A stretch of 31,850 nucleotides of DNA. Source: Acidaminococcaceae bacterium (GTDB lineage: Bacteria; Bacillota; Negativicutes; Acidaminococcales; Acidaminococcaceae). The stretch is taken from positions 1 to 31,850 of the forward strand of contig JALCSJ010000005.1 in assembly GCA_022653215.1 (NCBI GenBank), given 5' to 3'. Position numbers and translations under genes: made by a program. Within the stretch, counting starts at the first letter, position 1. Every line of letters begins with the position of its first letter. The notes beneath the pieces were generated by a model. The model was not told the DNA's origin. It worked only from the letters and a program-made list of their open reading frames with translations, and made no database searches. Positions 23,082 through 30,226 of this stretch are shown piece by piece.

Positions 23082-23145
23082 GAAACAGCGAAATATAGCC
23101 TATGGAGTTGGATCGGTTTTACTATATGCTTTGGTGAGAAAATAG
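22717..23145 (+). CDS. Spanin-like protein, frame 2 (exported coiled coil with C-terminal anchor)
   Basis: A 142-residue protein read +1 relative to the gene at 22710. ATG 22717 sits 12 bases after the shared ribosome-binding site; an upstream in-frame GTG at 22702 overlaps that site. It has a signal sequence (KTKNTLLLVLAFVFCLWLP, possible cleavage after GYTA), a heptad-rich coiled coil (about 36-105) and a C-terminal hydrophobic segment (NIAYGVGSVLLYALVRK). A signal sequence or lipid anchor at one end and a membrane span at the other is the layout of one-piece spanins, but the nested partner argues for a two-piece system. Coding in this frame is convincing: heptads, signal and anchor are all intact over 142 codons. 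Confidence 0.7.
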   Translation: MKTKNTLLLVLAFVFCLWLPATGYTAEKTYWITEQELNQLESNLTQLQQLNEKSQKELSLLKTELKISKTELSKVKQQSIMLQSELTVLKKTSQMQTDLLQGANASLKMYVEGEKKRLTAIKKQRNIAYGVGSVLLYALVRK

Positions 23146-23158
23146 AATAGATGATTTG

Positions 23159-23212
23159 ATGCCCGTCTTGGATGTATTCCTTGGCGGGCATTATTTTTTT
23201 TATTTATTTTTT
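23159..23212 (+). terminator. Rho-independent terminator of the late operon
   Basis: ATGCCCG (23159-23165) pairs with CGGGCAT (23185-23191), followed by a long T-rich tract to 23212. It lies 14 bases after the last lysis gene and closes the head-tail-lysis transcript. It also marks the border with the replication block. Confidence 0.8.
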
Positions 23213-23215
23213 AAA

Positions 23216-23258
23216 ACCGTCAGATTCATTGCTCTCCCAAGGCTATTAGGTAGAGGGT
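23216..23258 (+). ncRNA. Candidate cis-regulatory RNA motif, copy 1
   Basis: The box ACCGTCAGATT is followed by a hairpin with arms CTCTCCC (23232-23238) and GGTAGAG (23249-23255), a C-T mismatch and the loop AAGGCTATTA. Copy 2 at 27891-27937 has the same box and loop but different stem bases that still pair, so pairing is conserved by covariation. It leads the small gene at 23290 and the DUF2800 gene. Structured RNA families named after DUF2800 and DUF2815 have been described upstream of such genes in Firmicutes phages; identity with them is a guess. Confidence 0.6.
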
Positions 23259-23289
23259 CAAAAAACACTCTCGGAAAGAGGTGATAAAG

Positions 23290-23487
23290 ATGGAACACAA
23301 TTTGAAAATCAGTGTATCCAAGAAGGCAAAATCAGATGGTATTCTTTCTTGCCGTAGTATTAGTGTACGAGAACGTATTCTATGCTTCTTCCTCGGAAGA
23401 AAACAGAAACTCACAATTCTTGTACCCGGTGACAACGTGGAAGAAGTTTCCATTTGTACGGTTAAGGAAGGAGGTGCGACATCGTGA
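23290..23487 (+). CDS. Small hypothetical basic protein
   Basis: A 65-residue protein with alternating strands (HNLKISVSKKAKSDGILSCR, RERILCFFLGRKQKLTILVP, VEEVSICTVKEG). It is strongly basic in the first two thirds. ATG 23290 has AAGAGGTG 7 bases upstream; the GTG at 23281 lies within that site. The binding site itself can pair with CACTCT just upstream (23265-23282), so translation may be controlled by RNA structure. Its TGA overlaps the GTG of the next gene. I do not recognise a function. Confidence 0.6.
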   Translation: MEHNLKISVSKKAKSDGILSCRSISVRERILCFFLGRKQKLTILVPGDNVEEVSICTVKEGGATS

Positions 23488-23846
23488 GTAAAGTAAGCGA
23501 ATTATCCATGCTCGTGGATGAACTCAAAAAGTGCGGCGAAACCTTGGTACGTATTTCCGAAGAACTGGCTGATTTGTTCAGCAGTGGAAAGGACGCAATG
23601 CAGCCTGTAAAAAAGACTGCTGTTAAGAAGAAAACCAACGAGGAGCCAAAAGCTGAAGTGCCGGAAGAAAAAGCACTCACGTTGGAAGATGTCAGAGCCG
23701 TGTGTGCGGATAAATCCCGCAAAGGCTATACGGCAGAAGTCAAAGCAATCCTTACAAAGCATGGTGCAGAAAAGCTGTCTGGGATAAATCCAGCAGAATA
23801 TAAGGCACTGCTTGCTGAAGTGGAGGTACTTGGGAATGCCCAATAA
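23484..23846 (+). CDS. Small helical phage protein with Rho-N/SAP-like C-terminus
   Basis: A 120-residue protein starting at GTG 23484 behind AAGGAGGTG. The N-terminal helix (VSELSMLVDELKKCGETLVR) is followed by a Lys/Glu/Pro-rich linker (about residues 35-68). The C-terminal helix-turn-helix (LTLEDVRAVCADKSRKGYTA, EVKAILTKHGAEKLSGINPA) resembles proteins often labelled rRNA biogenesis protein rrp5 in prophages. The C-terminal unit is like small nucleic-acid-binding modules. It regularly precedes DUF2800 and DUF2815, so a role in recombination or replication is likely. It overlaps the DUF2800 start by 11 bp. Confidence 0.65.
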   Translation: MSKVSELSMLVDELKKCGETLVRISEELADLFSSGKDAMQPVKKTAVKKKTNEEPKAEVPEEKALTLEDVRAVCADKSRKGYTAEVKAILTKHGAEKLSGINPAEYKALLAEVEVLGNAQ

Positions 23847-25008
23847 ACAGAAGGTGAATTGTACTGTAGGTGCAAGAGAGACCGGTCTGGACCACGCAGT
23901 CTTATCAGCATCCTCCAGTCACAGGTGGCTGGAGTGTCCGCCATCGGCATTGCAGTGTGCTAAGGTCGGTGACACCACAAGCGAGTTTGCAATGCAGGGC
24001 ACCGATGCCCACAGCCTTTGCGAACACAAACTGAAAACAGCACTGGGGCAGAAATCGAAAGATCCAACAGAAAACCTTACTTTCTTCGATGAAGAAATGG
24101 CGGACTGCTCGGATATGTATGCCCAGTATGTGATGGAGCAGCTTGCTGTGGCAAAAGAAAAATGCAAAGACCCTATTGTTCTAATTGAACAGCATCTTGA
24201 TTTTTCCAAATGGGTGCCGCAGGGCTTCGGCACCGGGGACTGCGTGATTGTTGCAGATGAAACGCTGACCGTCATTGATTTTAAGTATGGTGTCGGAATT
24301 TTGGTGGATGCAGAAAAGAATCCTCAGATGATGTGCTATGCACTGGGAGCCTTACAACTGTTTGACGGTATCTATGATATTGATTCGGTGACCATGACTA
24401 TCTTCCAGCCAAGGCGGGATAGTGTCAGCACATACACCATTTCCAAAGAAGAACTTCTGAAATGGGCGGATGAAGTGCTGAGTCCAACAGCACAGCTGGC
24501 GGCAAAGGGTGAGGGTGAATACAAAGCCGGAGACCACTGTCAGTTCTGTAAGGTAAAAGCCACCTGCCGCAAGAGAGCCGAATACAACCTTGAACTTGCG
24601 CGTTACGATTTTGAGATGCCTTCCACCCTTGAAGATGATGAGATAGAGGCCATTCTTTCAAAAGTTGATGCACTGGTATCTTGGGCAGGCGATATCAAGG
24701 AATACGCTTTGCAGCAGGCAGTCAGCGGCAAGGGGTGGAAAGACTGGAAGATTGTCGAAGGACGCTCCAACAGGAAATATGTCAATGAAACCGCTGTGGT
24801 GGATACGGTTAAGGATGCCGGATATGACCCATATGAACATAAGGTTCTGGGTATTACGGCAATGACCAAACTGCTCGGCAAGACAAGATTTGAAGAACTG
24901 CTCTCCGGCTTTATTGAAAAGCCACAGGGCAAGCCAACCTTAGTACCGATGTCGGACAAGCGTCCGGCTATGAATACAGCAGCAAACGATTTTAAGGAGG
25001 ACAAATGA
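23836..25008 (+). CDS. DUF2800 Cas4/RecB-like nuclease
   Basis: A 390-residue protein of the PD-(D/E)XK nuclease superfamily with Cas4-like iron-sulfur ligands. Motifs are HRWLECPPSA with the first Cys, MQGTDAHSLCEHKLKTA, FGTGDCVIVADETLTVIDFK (the D and D-x-K core), NPQMMCYALGALQLF with the motif IV Gln, and HCQFCKVKATCRKR with the last three Cys. It probably processes DNA ends during recombination-dependent replication, paired with the DUF2815 protein that follows. ATG 23836 follows TGGAGGT by 8 bases. The gene is visibly more GC-rich than the structural genes. Confidence 0.9.
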   Translation: MPNKQKVNCTVGARETGLDHAVLSASSSHRWLECPPSALQCAKVGDTTSEFAMQGTDAHSLCEHKLKTALGQKSKDPTENLTFFDEEMADCSDMYAQYVMEQLAVAKEKCKDPIVLIEQHLDFSKWVPQGFGTGDCVIVADETLTVIDFKYGVGILVDAEKNPQMMCYALGALQLFDGIYDIDSVTMTIFQPRRDSVSTYTISKEELLKWADEVLSPTAQLAAKGEGEYKAGDHCQFCKVKATCRKRAEYNLELARYDFEMPSTLEDDEIEAILSKVDALVSWAGDIKEYALQQAVSGKGWKDWKIVEGRSNRKYVNETAVVDTVKDAGYDPYEHKVLGITAMTKLLGKTRFEELLSGFIEKPQGKPTLVPMSDKRPAMNTAANDFKEDK

Positions 25009-25009
25009 T

Positions 25010-25576
25010 ATGTCAAAAAATTATACGAACCCTACAAAGGTAATCACAGGAGTAAAAACACGCTGGTCTTATGCAAATGTATGGGATGCGAAATCCATCA
25101 ACGGCGGCGCACCGAAATTCAGCGTGAGCCTTATCATTCCTAAGGACGATACAGTAACCGTCAATAAAATTAAAGCGGCTATTCAATCTGCTTATGAGGA
25201 GGGTCAATCTAAGCTTAAGGGAAGTGGCAAAACTGTGCCTGCTCTTTCCGTACTTAAGACACCAATGAGGGATGGCGATTTGGAACGTCCTGATGATGAA
25301 GCCTATGCAAACAGCTACTTCATCAATGCAAACAGTGCAGCTACTCCGGGCATCGTAGATGCAGACCGCCAGCCTATCATCGACCGCAGTGAGGTATACA
25401 GCGGTGTGTATGGCCGTGCCAGCATCAACTTCTATGCATTCAACTCCAACGGCAATAAGGGCATTGCCTGCGGTCTTAATAATCTCCAAAAGATTAAGGA
25501 CGGAGAGCCGCTTGGCGGTAAGAGCCGTGCCGAGGATGATTTTGCAACCGATGCAGAGGACGATTTTCTTTCTTAA
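25010..25576 (+). CDS. DUF2815, probable single-stranded DNA-binding/annealing protein
   Basis: A 188-residue protein of the DUF2815 family, found almost always after DUF2800 in phage replication modules. The OB-like pattern (VITGVKTRWSYANVWDAKSI, APKFSVSLIIPKDD, TVNKIKAAIQSAYEEGQ) and the middle GSGKTVPALSVLKTPMRDGD are typical. SGVYGRASINFYAFNSNGNK leads to an acidic C-terminus (AEDDFATDAEDDFLS), as in ssDNA-binding proteins. ATG 25010 begins one base after the DUF2800 stop, behind AAGGAGG. The binding role is inferred from the family and context. Confidence 0.88.
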   Translation: MSKNYTNPTKVITGVKTRWSYANVWDAKSINGGAPKFSVSLIIPKDDTVTVNKIKAAIQSAYEEGQSKLKGSGKTVPALSVLKTPMRDGDLERPDDEAYANSYFINANSAATPGIVDADRQPIIDRSEVYSGVYGRASINFYAFNSNGNKGIACGLNNLQKIKDGEPLGGKSRAEDDFATDAEDDFLS

Positions 25577-25651
25577 GCAGATACAGTGACAATCAATGCA
25601 GGCGATGGGAAACTGTCTCCTGCAGATATTATGAAAATGTGAGGTAAACAG

Positions 25652-25831
25652 ATGGAATTATATGAATTTGCAAAGCAGTTTGATGTGATTGTGATTTTTG
25701 CGGTGCTGTACGGATTCGGTATCGGCAGTTTGGTGTACTGGGTCATGGAGTTTTTGCACTGGTGCTTTAAGAAGTGGAAGCAGCACAGGGAAAAGAAAAA
25801 GGCAGCAGTCAAAGAAGATACAGAGGAATAA
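25652..25831 (+). CDS. Small single-span membrane protein
   Basis: A 59-residue open frame from ATG 25652 to TAA 25831. The ribosome-binding site GTGAGGT lies 7 bases before the start. Residues about 12-36 are strongly hydrophobic (DVIVIFAVLYGFGIGSLVYW), followed by a basic, Trp/Lys-rich region (HWCFKKWKQHREKKKAAVKE). The gene fills what would otherwise be a 320-base gap between DUF2815 and the polymerase. The function is unknown; it may tether replication proteins to the membrane, which is speculation. Confidence 0.6.
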   Translation: MELYEFAKQFDVIVIFAVLYGFGIGSLVYWVMEFLHWCFKKWKQHREKKKAAVKEDTEE

Positions 25832-25844
25832 TCAGTAAACAGCG

Positions 25845-25871
25845 GGCGGCGGAGGTCGATTCTTCGCCGCC
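25845..25871 (+). promoter_or_regulatory. GC-rich hairpin upstream of the DNA polymerase gene
   Basis: GGCGGCGGA (25845-25853) pairs with TTCGCCGCC (25863-25871), with seven strong pairs, one G-T and one A-T around a 9-base loop. A smaller hairpin (CCTTGC with GTAAGG, 25870-25886) abuts it and partly covers the AAGGA ribosome-binding site of the polymerase. There is no T-run, so translational or processing control is more likely than termination. Confidence 0.5.
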
Positions 25872-25897
25872 TTGCTTATCGTAAGGACGGTGACAAT

Positions 25898-27889
25898 ATG
25901 GGAAAAATACAAACGCTCTCGATTGATATTGAGAGTTACAGCGATGCGGATTTGCAGAAGTGCGGGGTCTATAAATATGCCCAGTCATCTAACTTTGAAA
26001 TCCTGCTGTTTGGTGTATCTGTAAACGGCGGTGAGGTCATCGTTTATGATCTGGCACAGGGAGAAGAACTGCCGATGGACATTATTACGGCACTGGCAGA
26101 TGATACCGTGACAAAATGGGCATTCAATGCGGCTTTCGAGAGGGTCTGTCTTTCGGTATGGCTGCAAAGAAACTATCCGCAGTGCTTTTGCAGTTACAGT
26201 ATCAATGAGGATACCGTGGGAGATTATCTTGACCCGGCGGCATGGAAATGCTCTTGTGTTTGGTCGGCATATATGGGACTGCCGCTTTCCCTTGCCGGGA
26301 CCGGCACAGTGCTTGGGCTGGAAGAACAGAAGCTGAAGGAAGGCAAAGACCTCATTCGCTACTTCTGTGTTCCCTGCAAGCCAACCAAGGTCAACGGCGG
26401 CAGGACACGCAATCTGCCGGAGCATGATATGAAAAAGTGGAATCTGTTCAAGTTCTATAACAAGCGGGATGTCGAGGTTGAGATGTCCATACAGGACAGG
26501 CTGAAAAAATATCCTGTGCCGGATTTTGTGTGGGAGGAATACCATCTCGACCAGGAAATCAATGACCGAGGCATTGCACTTGATATGGACGTGGTGGAGA
26601 ACGCTATTGCTTTTGATGCAAAATCCAAAGCGGAGCTGGCAGAGAAAATGCAGGGACTGACCGACCTTGATAACCCCAACTCCGTGGTGCAGATGAAGCA
26701 GTGGCTTGCGGATAACGGTCTGGAGATGGACAGCCTTGGCAAAAAGGAAGTAGCACAGGCGGTCAAAACGGCACCCAAGGAACTGGCAGAGGTTCTGCTC
26801 CTGCGCCAGCAGTTAGCCAAGTCCTCTGTAAAGAAGTATCAGGCAATGCAGAATGCAGTCTGTGAGGACGGCAGGGCGAGAGGAATGTTTCAGTTTTACG
26901 GAGCCAACCGTTCCGGGCGATGGGCAGGCAGAATGATACAGCTTCAAAATCTGCCTCAGAACCATATGCCGGATTTAAAGCAGGCTCGTGGTCTTGTGGA
27001 ATCTGGCAATTATGCTGCGATGGAGTTTTTATATGATGATATCCCGGATACTCTGTCGCAGCTCATCCGCACAGCCTTTGTGCCGAGGACCGGGATGAAA
27101 TTTGTGGTGGCGGACTTCTCTGCCATTGAAGCAAGGGTGCTTTCGTACCTCGCCAAGGAAAGCTGGCGAAGCGAGGTCTTTCAGAATAACGGGGACATCT
27201 ATTGTGCATCAGCATCTGCCATGTTCGGTGTACCTGTAGAAAAGCACGGCGAGAACGGGCATCTCCGCCAGAAGGGTAAAATCGCAGAATTGGCTCTCGG
27301 CTACGGCGGTTCGGTCGGTGCATTGAAAGCGATGGGTGCTTTGGATATGGGACTTGAGGAGGAAGAACTCCAGCCGCTTGTAGATTCGTGGAGAGCTGCC
27401 AATCCTAATATCGTGCGTTTCTGGTGGGATGTTGACCGCTGTGTAAAGGATACGGTCAAGAACAGAGTAACCACAGAAACACACGGCATCCGCTTTTTCT
27501 ATCAGAGCGGTATGCTGTTCATTCAGCTGCCAAGCGGCAGACGGCTTTCCTATGTGAAACCGCGCATGGGAGAGAACCGTTTCGGCGGTGAGGCTGTGAC
27601 CTATGAAGGTATGGGCGGCACAAAGAAATGGGAACGCATCGAAAGCTACGGTCCCAAGTTCGTGGAAAATATCGTGCAGGCAATCAGCAGGGATATTTTG
27701 GCTCATTCCATGCGAACGCTGTCGCACTTTTTTGTTTGCGGTCATGTTCATGATGAACTGATTATCGAGTGCAGCATGGGAGTTTCCCTTTATGCTGTGT
27801 GTGAACAGATGGGCAGGACTCCGCATTGGATTTCCGGGCTTCTTCTCCGTGCGGATGGATACGAATGCAGCTTCTATAAAAAAGATTAG
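25898..27889 (+). CDS. polA: Family A DNA polymerase with 3'-5' exonuclease
   Basis: A 663-residue phage replicative polymerase. The exonuclease acids are D10 and E12 (LSIDIESYSD), then KWAFNAAFERV, and YNKRDVEVE near 187-195. The polymerase has TxN/R-like ANRSGRWAGRMIQLQNLPQN (336-355), motif A VVADFSAIEARVL (D406, E411), motif B RQKGKIAELALGYG (457-470) and motif C HVHDE (616-620, D619). There is no 5'-3' exonuclease domain, as usual for phages. It follows DUF2800, DUF2815 and the 59-residue protein. In many related phages primase/helicase-type genes come next; here a SHOCT-like gene and recombinases follow instead. Confidence 0.95.
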   Translation: MGKIQTLSIDIESYSDADLQKCGVYKYAQSSNFEILLFGVSVNGGEVIVYDLAQGEELPMDIITALADDTVTKWAFNAAFERVCLSVWLQRNYPQCFCSYSINEDTVGDYLDPAAWKCSCVWSAYMGLPLSLAGTGTVLGLEEQKLKEGKDLIRYFCVPCKPTKVNGGRTRNLPEHDMKKWNLFKFYNKRDVEVEMSIQDRLKKYPVPDFVWEEYHLDQEINDRGIALDMDVVENAIAFDAKSKAELAEKMQGLTDLDNPNSVVQMKQWLADNGLEMDSLGKKEVAQAVKTAPKELAEVLLLRQQLAKSSVKKYQAMQNAVCEDGRARGMFQFYGANRSGRWAGRMIQLQNLPQNHMPDLKQARGLVESGNYAAMEFLYDDIPDTLSQLIRTAFVPRTGMKFVVADFSAIEARVLSYLAKESWRSEVFQNNGDIYCASASAMFGVPVEKHGENGHLRQKGKIAELALGYGGSVGALKAMGALDMGLEEEELQPLVDSWRAANPNIVRFWWDVDRCVKDTVKNRVTTETHGIRFFYQSGMLFIQLPSGRRLSYVKPRMGENRFGGEAVTYEGMGGTKKWERIESYGPKFVENIVQAISRDILAHSMRTLSHFFVCGHVHDELIIECSMGVSLYAVCEQMGRTPHWISGLLLRADGYECSFYKKD

Positions 27890-27890
27890 G

Positions 27891-27937
27891 AAACCGTCAG
27901 ATTGCACCTCCTGCCAAGGCTATAAGGTAGGAGGTGC
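27891..27937 (+). ncRNA. Candidate cis-regulatory RNA motif, copy 2, hiding a ribosome-binding site
   Basis: The box AAACCGTCAG is followed by GCACCTCCT (27904-27912) pairing perfectly with AGGAGGTGC (27929-27937). The inner CC/GG pairs close the loop AAGGCTATAA. The right arm contains AGGAGGTG, the ribosome-binding site for ATG 27945, so the folded form should block translation and an opening signal would allow it. The box and loop match copy 1 at 23216. Confidence 0.65.
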
Positions 27938-27944
27938 TTTTCTA

Positions 27945-28178
27945 ATGAATGATGAGAATAAAACAGTAACGAAAATTACAGAGCCGGACAGTTTACCTGT
28001 CCTTATGAAATCACGCATGACGGAGGAACAGCTGTGCGGTGATTATAAATATTGTATGGCACAGAAAATGACAAAAGCATTGCTTGATAAGGACCTGATT
28101 TCTGTGGATGAATTCAACAAAATCAGCGAAAGAAACCGCCAAGCTTTCTCTCCATATTTAGCTGAAATTATGCCATAA
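27945..28178 (+). CDS. Small SHOCT-like protein preceding the recombinases
   Basis: A 77-residue protein from ATG 27945. The C-terminal half (MTKALLDKDLISVDEFNKIS) has the SHOCT-like short helix pair (LLDKGLI-xxxEF). The N-terminal half (ITEPDSLPVLMKSRM) is unstructured-looking. Such genes commonly lie just upstream of tandem serine recombinases in Clostridia mobile elements. A role in regulating or directing recombination is possible but unproved. Its translation may be controlled by the hairpin that pairs its ribosome-binding site. The 60 bases after it hold no gene. Confidence 0.65.
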   Translation: MNDENKTVTKITEPDSLPVLMKSRMTEEQLCGDYKYCMAQKMTKALLDKDLISVDEFNKISERNRQAFSPYLAEIMP

Positions 28179-28238
28179 AAGACTTGATATATATCGATTA
28201 GTACGGGAATATGTCCATACCGAAAGCGAGGTGAGTTG

Positions 28239-29801
28239 ATGAAAAGGATAACAAAAATTGAAGAAAATAATGCCTTATCGGTTAAGACGAAAACCCGTGT
28301 TGCTGCCTATTGCAGAGTGTCCACGGCAAGCGATGAACAGCTTATCAGCCTTGATACGCAGAAAGCACATTATGAGGATTATATCAAATCCAATAGCGAG
28401 TGGGAGTACGCAGGAGTATTTTTTGATGAAGGTATTACTGGCACCAAAAAGGAGTGTCGTGACGGTCTGAATTCCCTGATTGATTCCTGCGAAAAAGGTC
28501 TTGTGGACTTGGTCATTACAAAGTCCATCAGCCGATTCAGCAGAAATACAACAGACTGTTTGGAACTGGTAAGAAAGCTGATGGCGCTAAATGTGACCGT
28601 GATTTTCGAGAAAGAAAATATTAACACGGATACGATGGAAAGTGAATTGATGCTTTCCATATTAAGCAGTCTTGCGGAAAGCGAGTCGGTGTCCATTTCT
28701 GAAAACAATAAATGGTCAATACAAAAACGCTTTCAGAATGGCACCTACATTATTTCCTATCCGCCTTATGGTTATGAAAATGCCGGCGGAGAAATGATTG
28801 TTGTGCCGGAGCAGGCAGAGGTTGTCAAAAAGATATTTGAAGATACGCTTGCCGGGAAAAGTACCCATGCCGTTGCAAAGGAACTGAATGACAGCGGTGT
28901 GAGAAGCAAGAAAGGCGGAAAATGGACTCCCGGAGCCATCAATGCGATTATTCGCAATGAGAAGTTTACGGGAGATGTTATTTTTCAAAAGACCTACACC
29001 GACAGTCAGTTTAGCCGCCACACCAATGATGGCGAGTTAAATAAATATCTGTGTGAAAATCATCATGAGCCGATTGTAAGCCACGAAATTTTTGAAAAGG
29101 CAAATGAGGTCCTGAATCAGCGTGGCAAGGAAAAAGGCAATGGAGAGCGAACCGAACGCTATCAGAATCGTTATGGCTTCTCAGGCAGAATCAAGTGCGG
29201 AGAGTGCGGCGGAGTCTTTAAAAGAAGAATCCACTATAAGCCCAGCGGAAGTTACATTGCTTGGTGCTGCACCCATCATATCGAGGACAGGAACTCCTGT
29301 TCCATGAAGTACATTACGGATGATGGCATAAAGACGGCGTTCCTTACTATGATGAATAAACTGATATTTGCCCATCAGATGATATTAAAGCCACTGCTTC
29401 ACAGCCTGCAGGGATTTGATGATAAGGATAGGCTTCTACAGATACAGGAATATGAAACTAAACTGGAAAAGAATATGGAGAAAAGGCAGGTGCTGACGAG
29501 CCTTATGGCAGGCGGACTATTAGAGCCAGCACTTTTTAGCAAGGAAAACAATGCTTTGATTTTGGAAGAAAAGCATTTGCAGGAAGAAAAGAAACAAATG
29601 ATAAATTCCGTCAGCGGTGACAGGACAAAGATTGAAGCCTTGGAGACACTTATAAAATTTGCATCCGGCAGTGAGATGCTGACGGAATATTCGGATGAGA
29701 TATTCCTTTCCTATGTAGAAGGGATTATCGTGCTTTCAAGAGAAAAAATCGTCTTTGAACTGAAGTGTGGACTGAAATTAAAGGAAAGGTTGGTGGGATA
29801 A
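28239..29801 (+). CDS. Large serine recombinase 1
   Basis: A 520-residue site-specific recombinase. The resolvase domain has nucleophile S28 in YCRVSTASDEQ, GITGTKKECRDGLNSLIDSC and the arginine motif SRFSRNTTDCL. The recombinase domain includes PPYGYENAGG and GVRSKKGGKWTPGAINAIIR. A zinc ribbon starts at about residue 319 (CGECGGVF, later WCCTHHIEDRNSC), and a coiled coil near the C-terminus (about 400-470) is typical of phage integrases. ATG 28239 follows GCGAGGTG by 6 bases; the TTG at 28236 is less likely. Its TAA overlaps the next ATG. It probably acts together with the two following genes for integration and excision. Confidence 0.92.
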   Translation: MKRITKIEENNALSVKTKTRVAAYCRVSTASDEQLISLDTQKAHYEDYIKSNSEWEYAGVFFDEGITGTKKECRDGLNSLIDSCEKGLVDLVITKSISRFSRNTTDCLELVRKLMALNVTVIFEKENINTDTMESELMLSILSSLAESESVSISENNKWSIQKRFQNGTYIISYPPYGYENAGGEMIVVPEQAEVVKKIFEDTLAGKSTHAVAKELNDSGVRSKKGGKWTPGAINAIIRNEKFTGDVIFQKTYTDSQFSRHTNDGELNKYLCENHHEPIVSHEIFEKANEVLNQRGKEKGNGERTERYQNRYGFSGRIKCGECGGVFKRRIHYKPSGSYIAWCCTHHIEDRNSCSMKYITDDGIKTAFLTMMNKLIFAHQMILKPLLHSLQGFDDKDRLLQIQEYETKLEKNMEKRQVLTSLMAGGLLEPALFSKENNALILEEKHLQEEKKQMINSVSGDRTKIEALETLIKFASGSEMLTEYSDEIFLSYVEGIIVLSREKIVFELKCGLKLKERLVG

Positions 29802-30226
29802 TGGCACATATACCCTACGGATACAAAATTGTGAATGGAAAAGCAGAAGTCGATGAAAAACAGGCGGAAGCAGTCAGAAAGCTGTTTGACGGCTACATTG
29901 CAGGACTTGGATTAAAGCCTGCGGCGGAGAATGCAGGCTTTGAGATTTATCATGGCAGTGCAGGCAGAATGCTGCGAAACACGCATTACCTTGGAGATGA
30001 ATATTATCCTGCCGTCATCGACAGAGAGCGTTTTGACAAGGCAGAAGAAATTAGAATGTCGAGGGCATCCTCTTTGGGCAGGGTCAGAGAACTGCAGGAT
30101 GCACCAAAACCAATGGCAGATACAATGTTTACCATGCCGTTTGTTGAGAGAAAATTTGCAGATCCATTTGAACAGGCAGAATATGCCTACAGCTTAATTG
30201 AAAGTGAGGTGGCGATAGTTGAATAA
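29801..30226 (+). CDS. Recombinase-domain protein without catalytic domain
   Basis: A 141-residue protein equal to the middle part of a serine recombinase. It has HIPYGYKIVNGKAEVDEKQA, VRKLFDGYIAGLGLKPAAEN, GRMLRNTHYLGDEYYPAVID and RERFDKAEEI, the DNA-binding recombinase domain. There is no resolvase domain or serine nucleophile. ATG 29801 overlaps the stop of recombinase 1. Its own 3' end overlaps recombinase 2, so all three are co-translated. The same trio occurs in other Clostridia elements as I recall, so this is probably a real accessory subunit or directionality partner, not a decayed gene. Confidence 0.8.
   Translation: MAHIPYGYKIVNGKAEVDEKQAEAVRKLFDGYIAGLGLKPAAENAGFEIYHGSAGRMLRNTHYLGDEYYPAVIDRERFDKAEEIRMSRASSLGRVRELQDAPKPMADTMFTMPFVERKFADPFEQAEYAYSLIESEVAIVE

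Noticed and set aside
25577..25642. In-frame 21-codon stretch after the DUF2815 stop, suggesting readthrough or a relic gene
   Set aside because: It is too short to judge. It has no readthrough signal that I can see and no match to a known family.
27209..27907. Minus-strand open frame opposite the polymerase 3' end
   Set aside because: It lies over conserved polymerase motifs B and C and has no recognisable features of its own.
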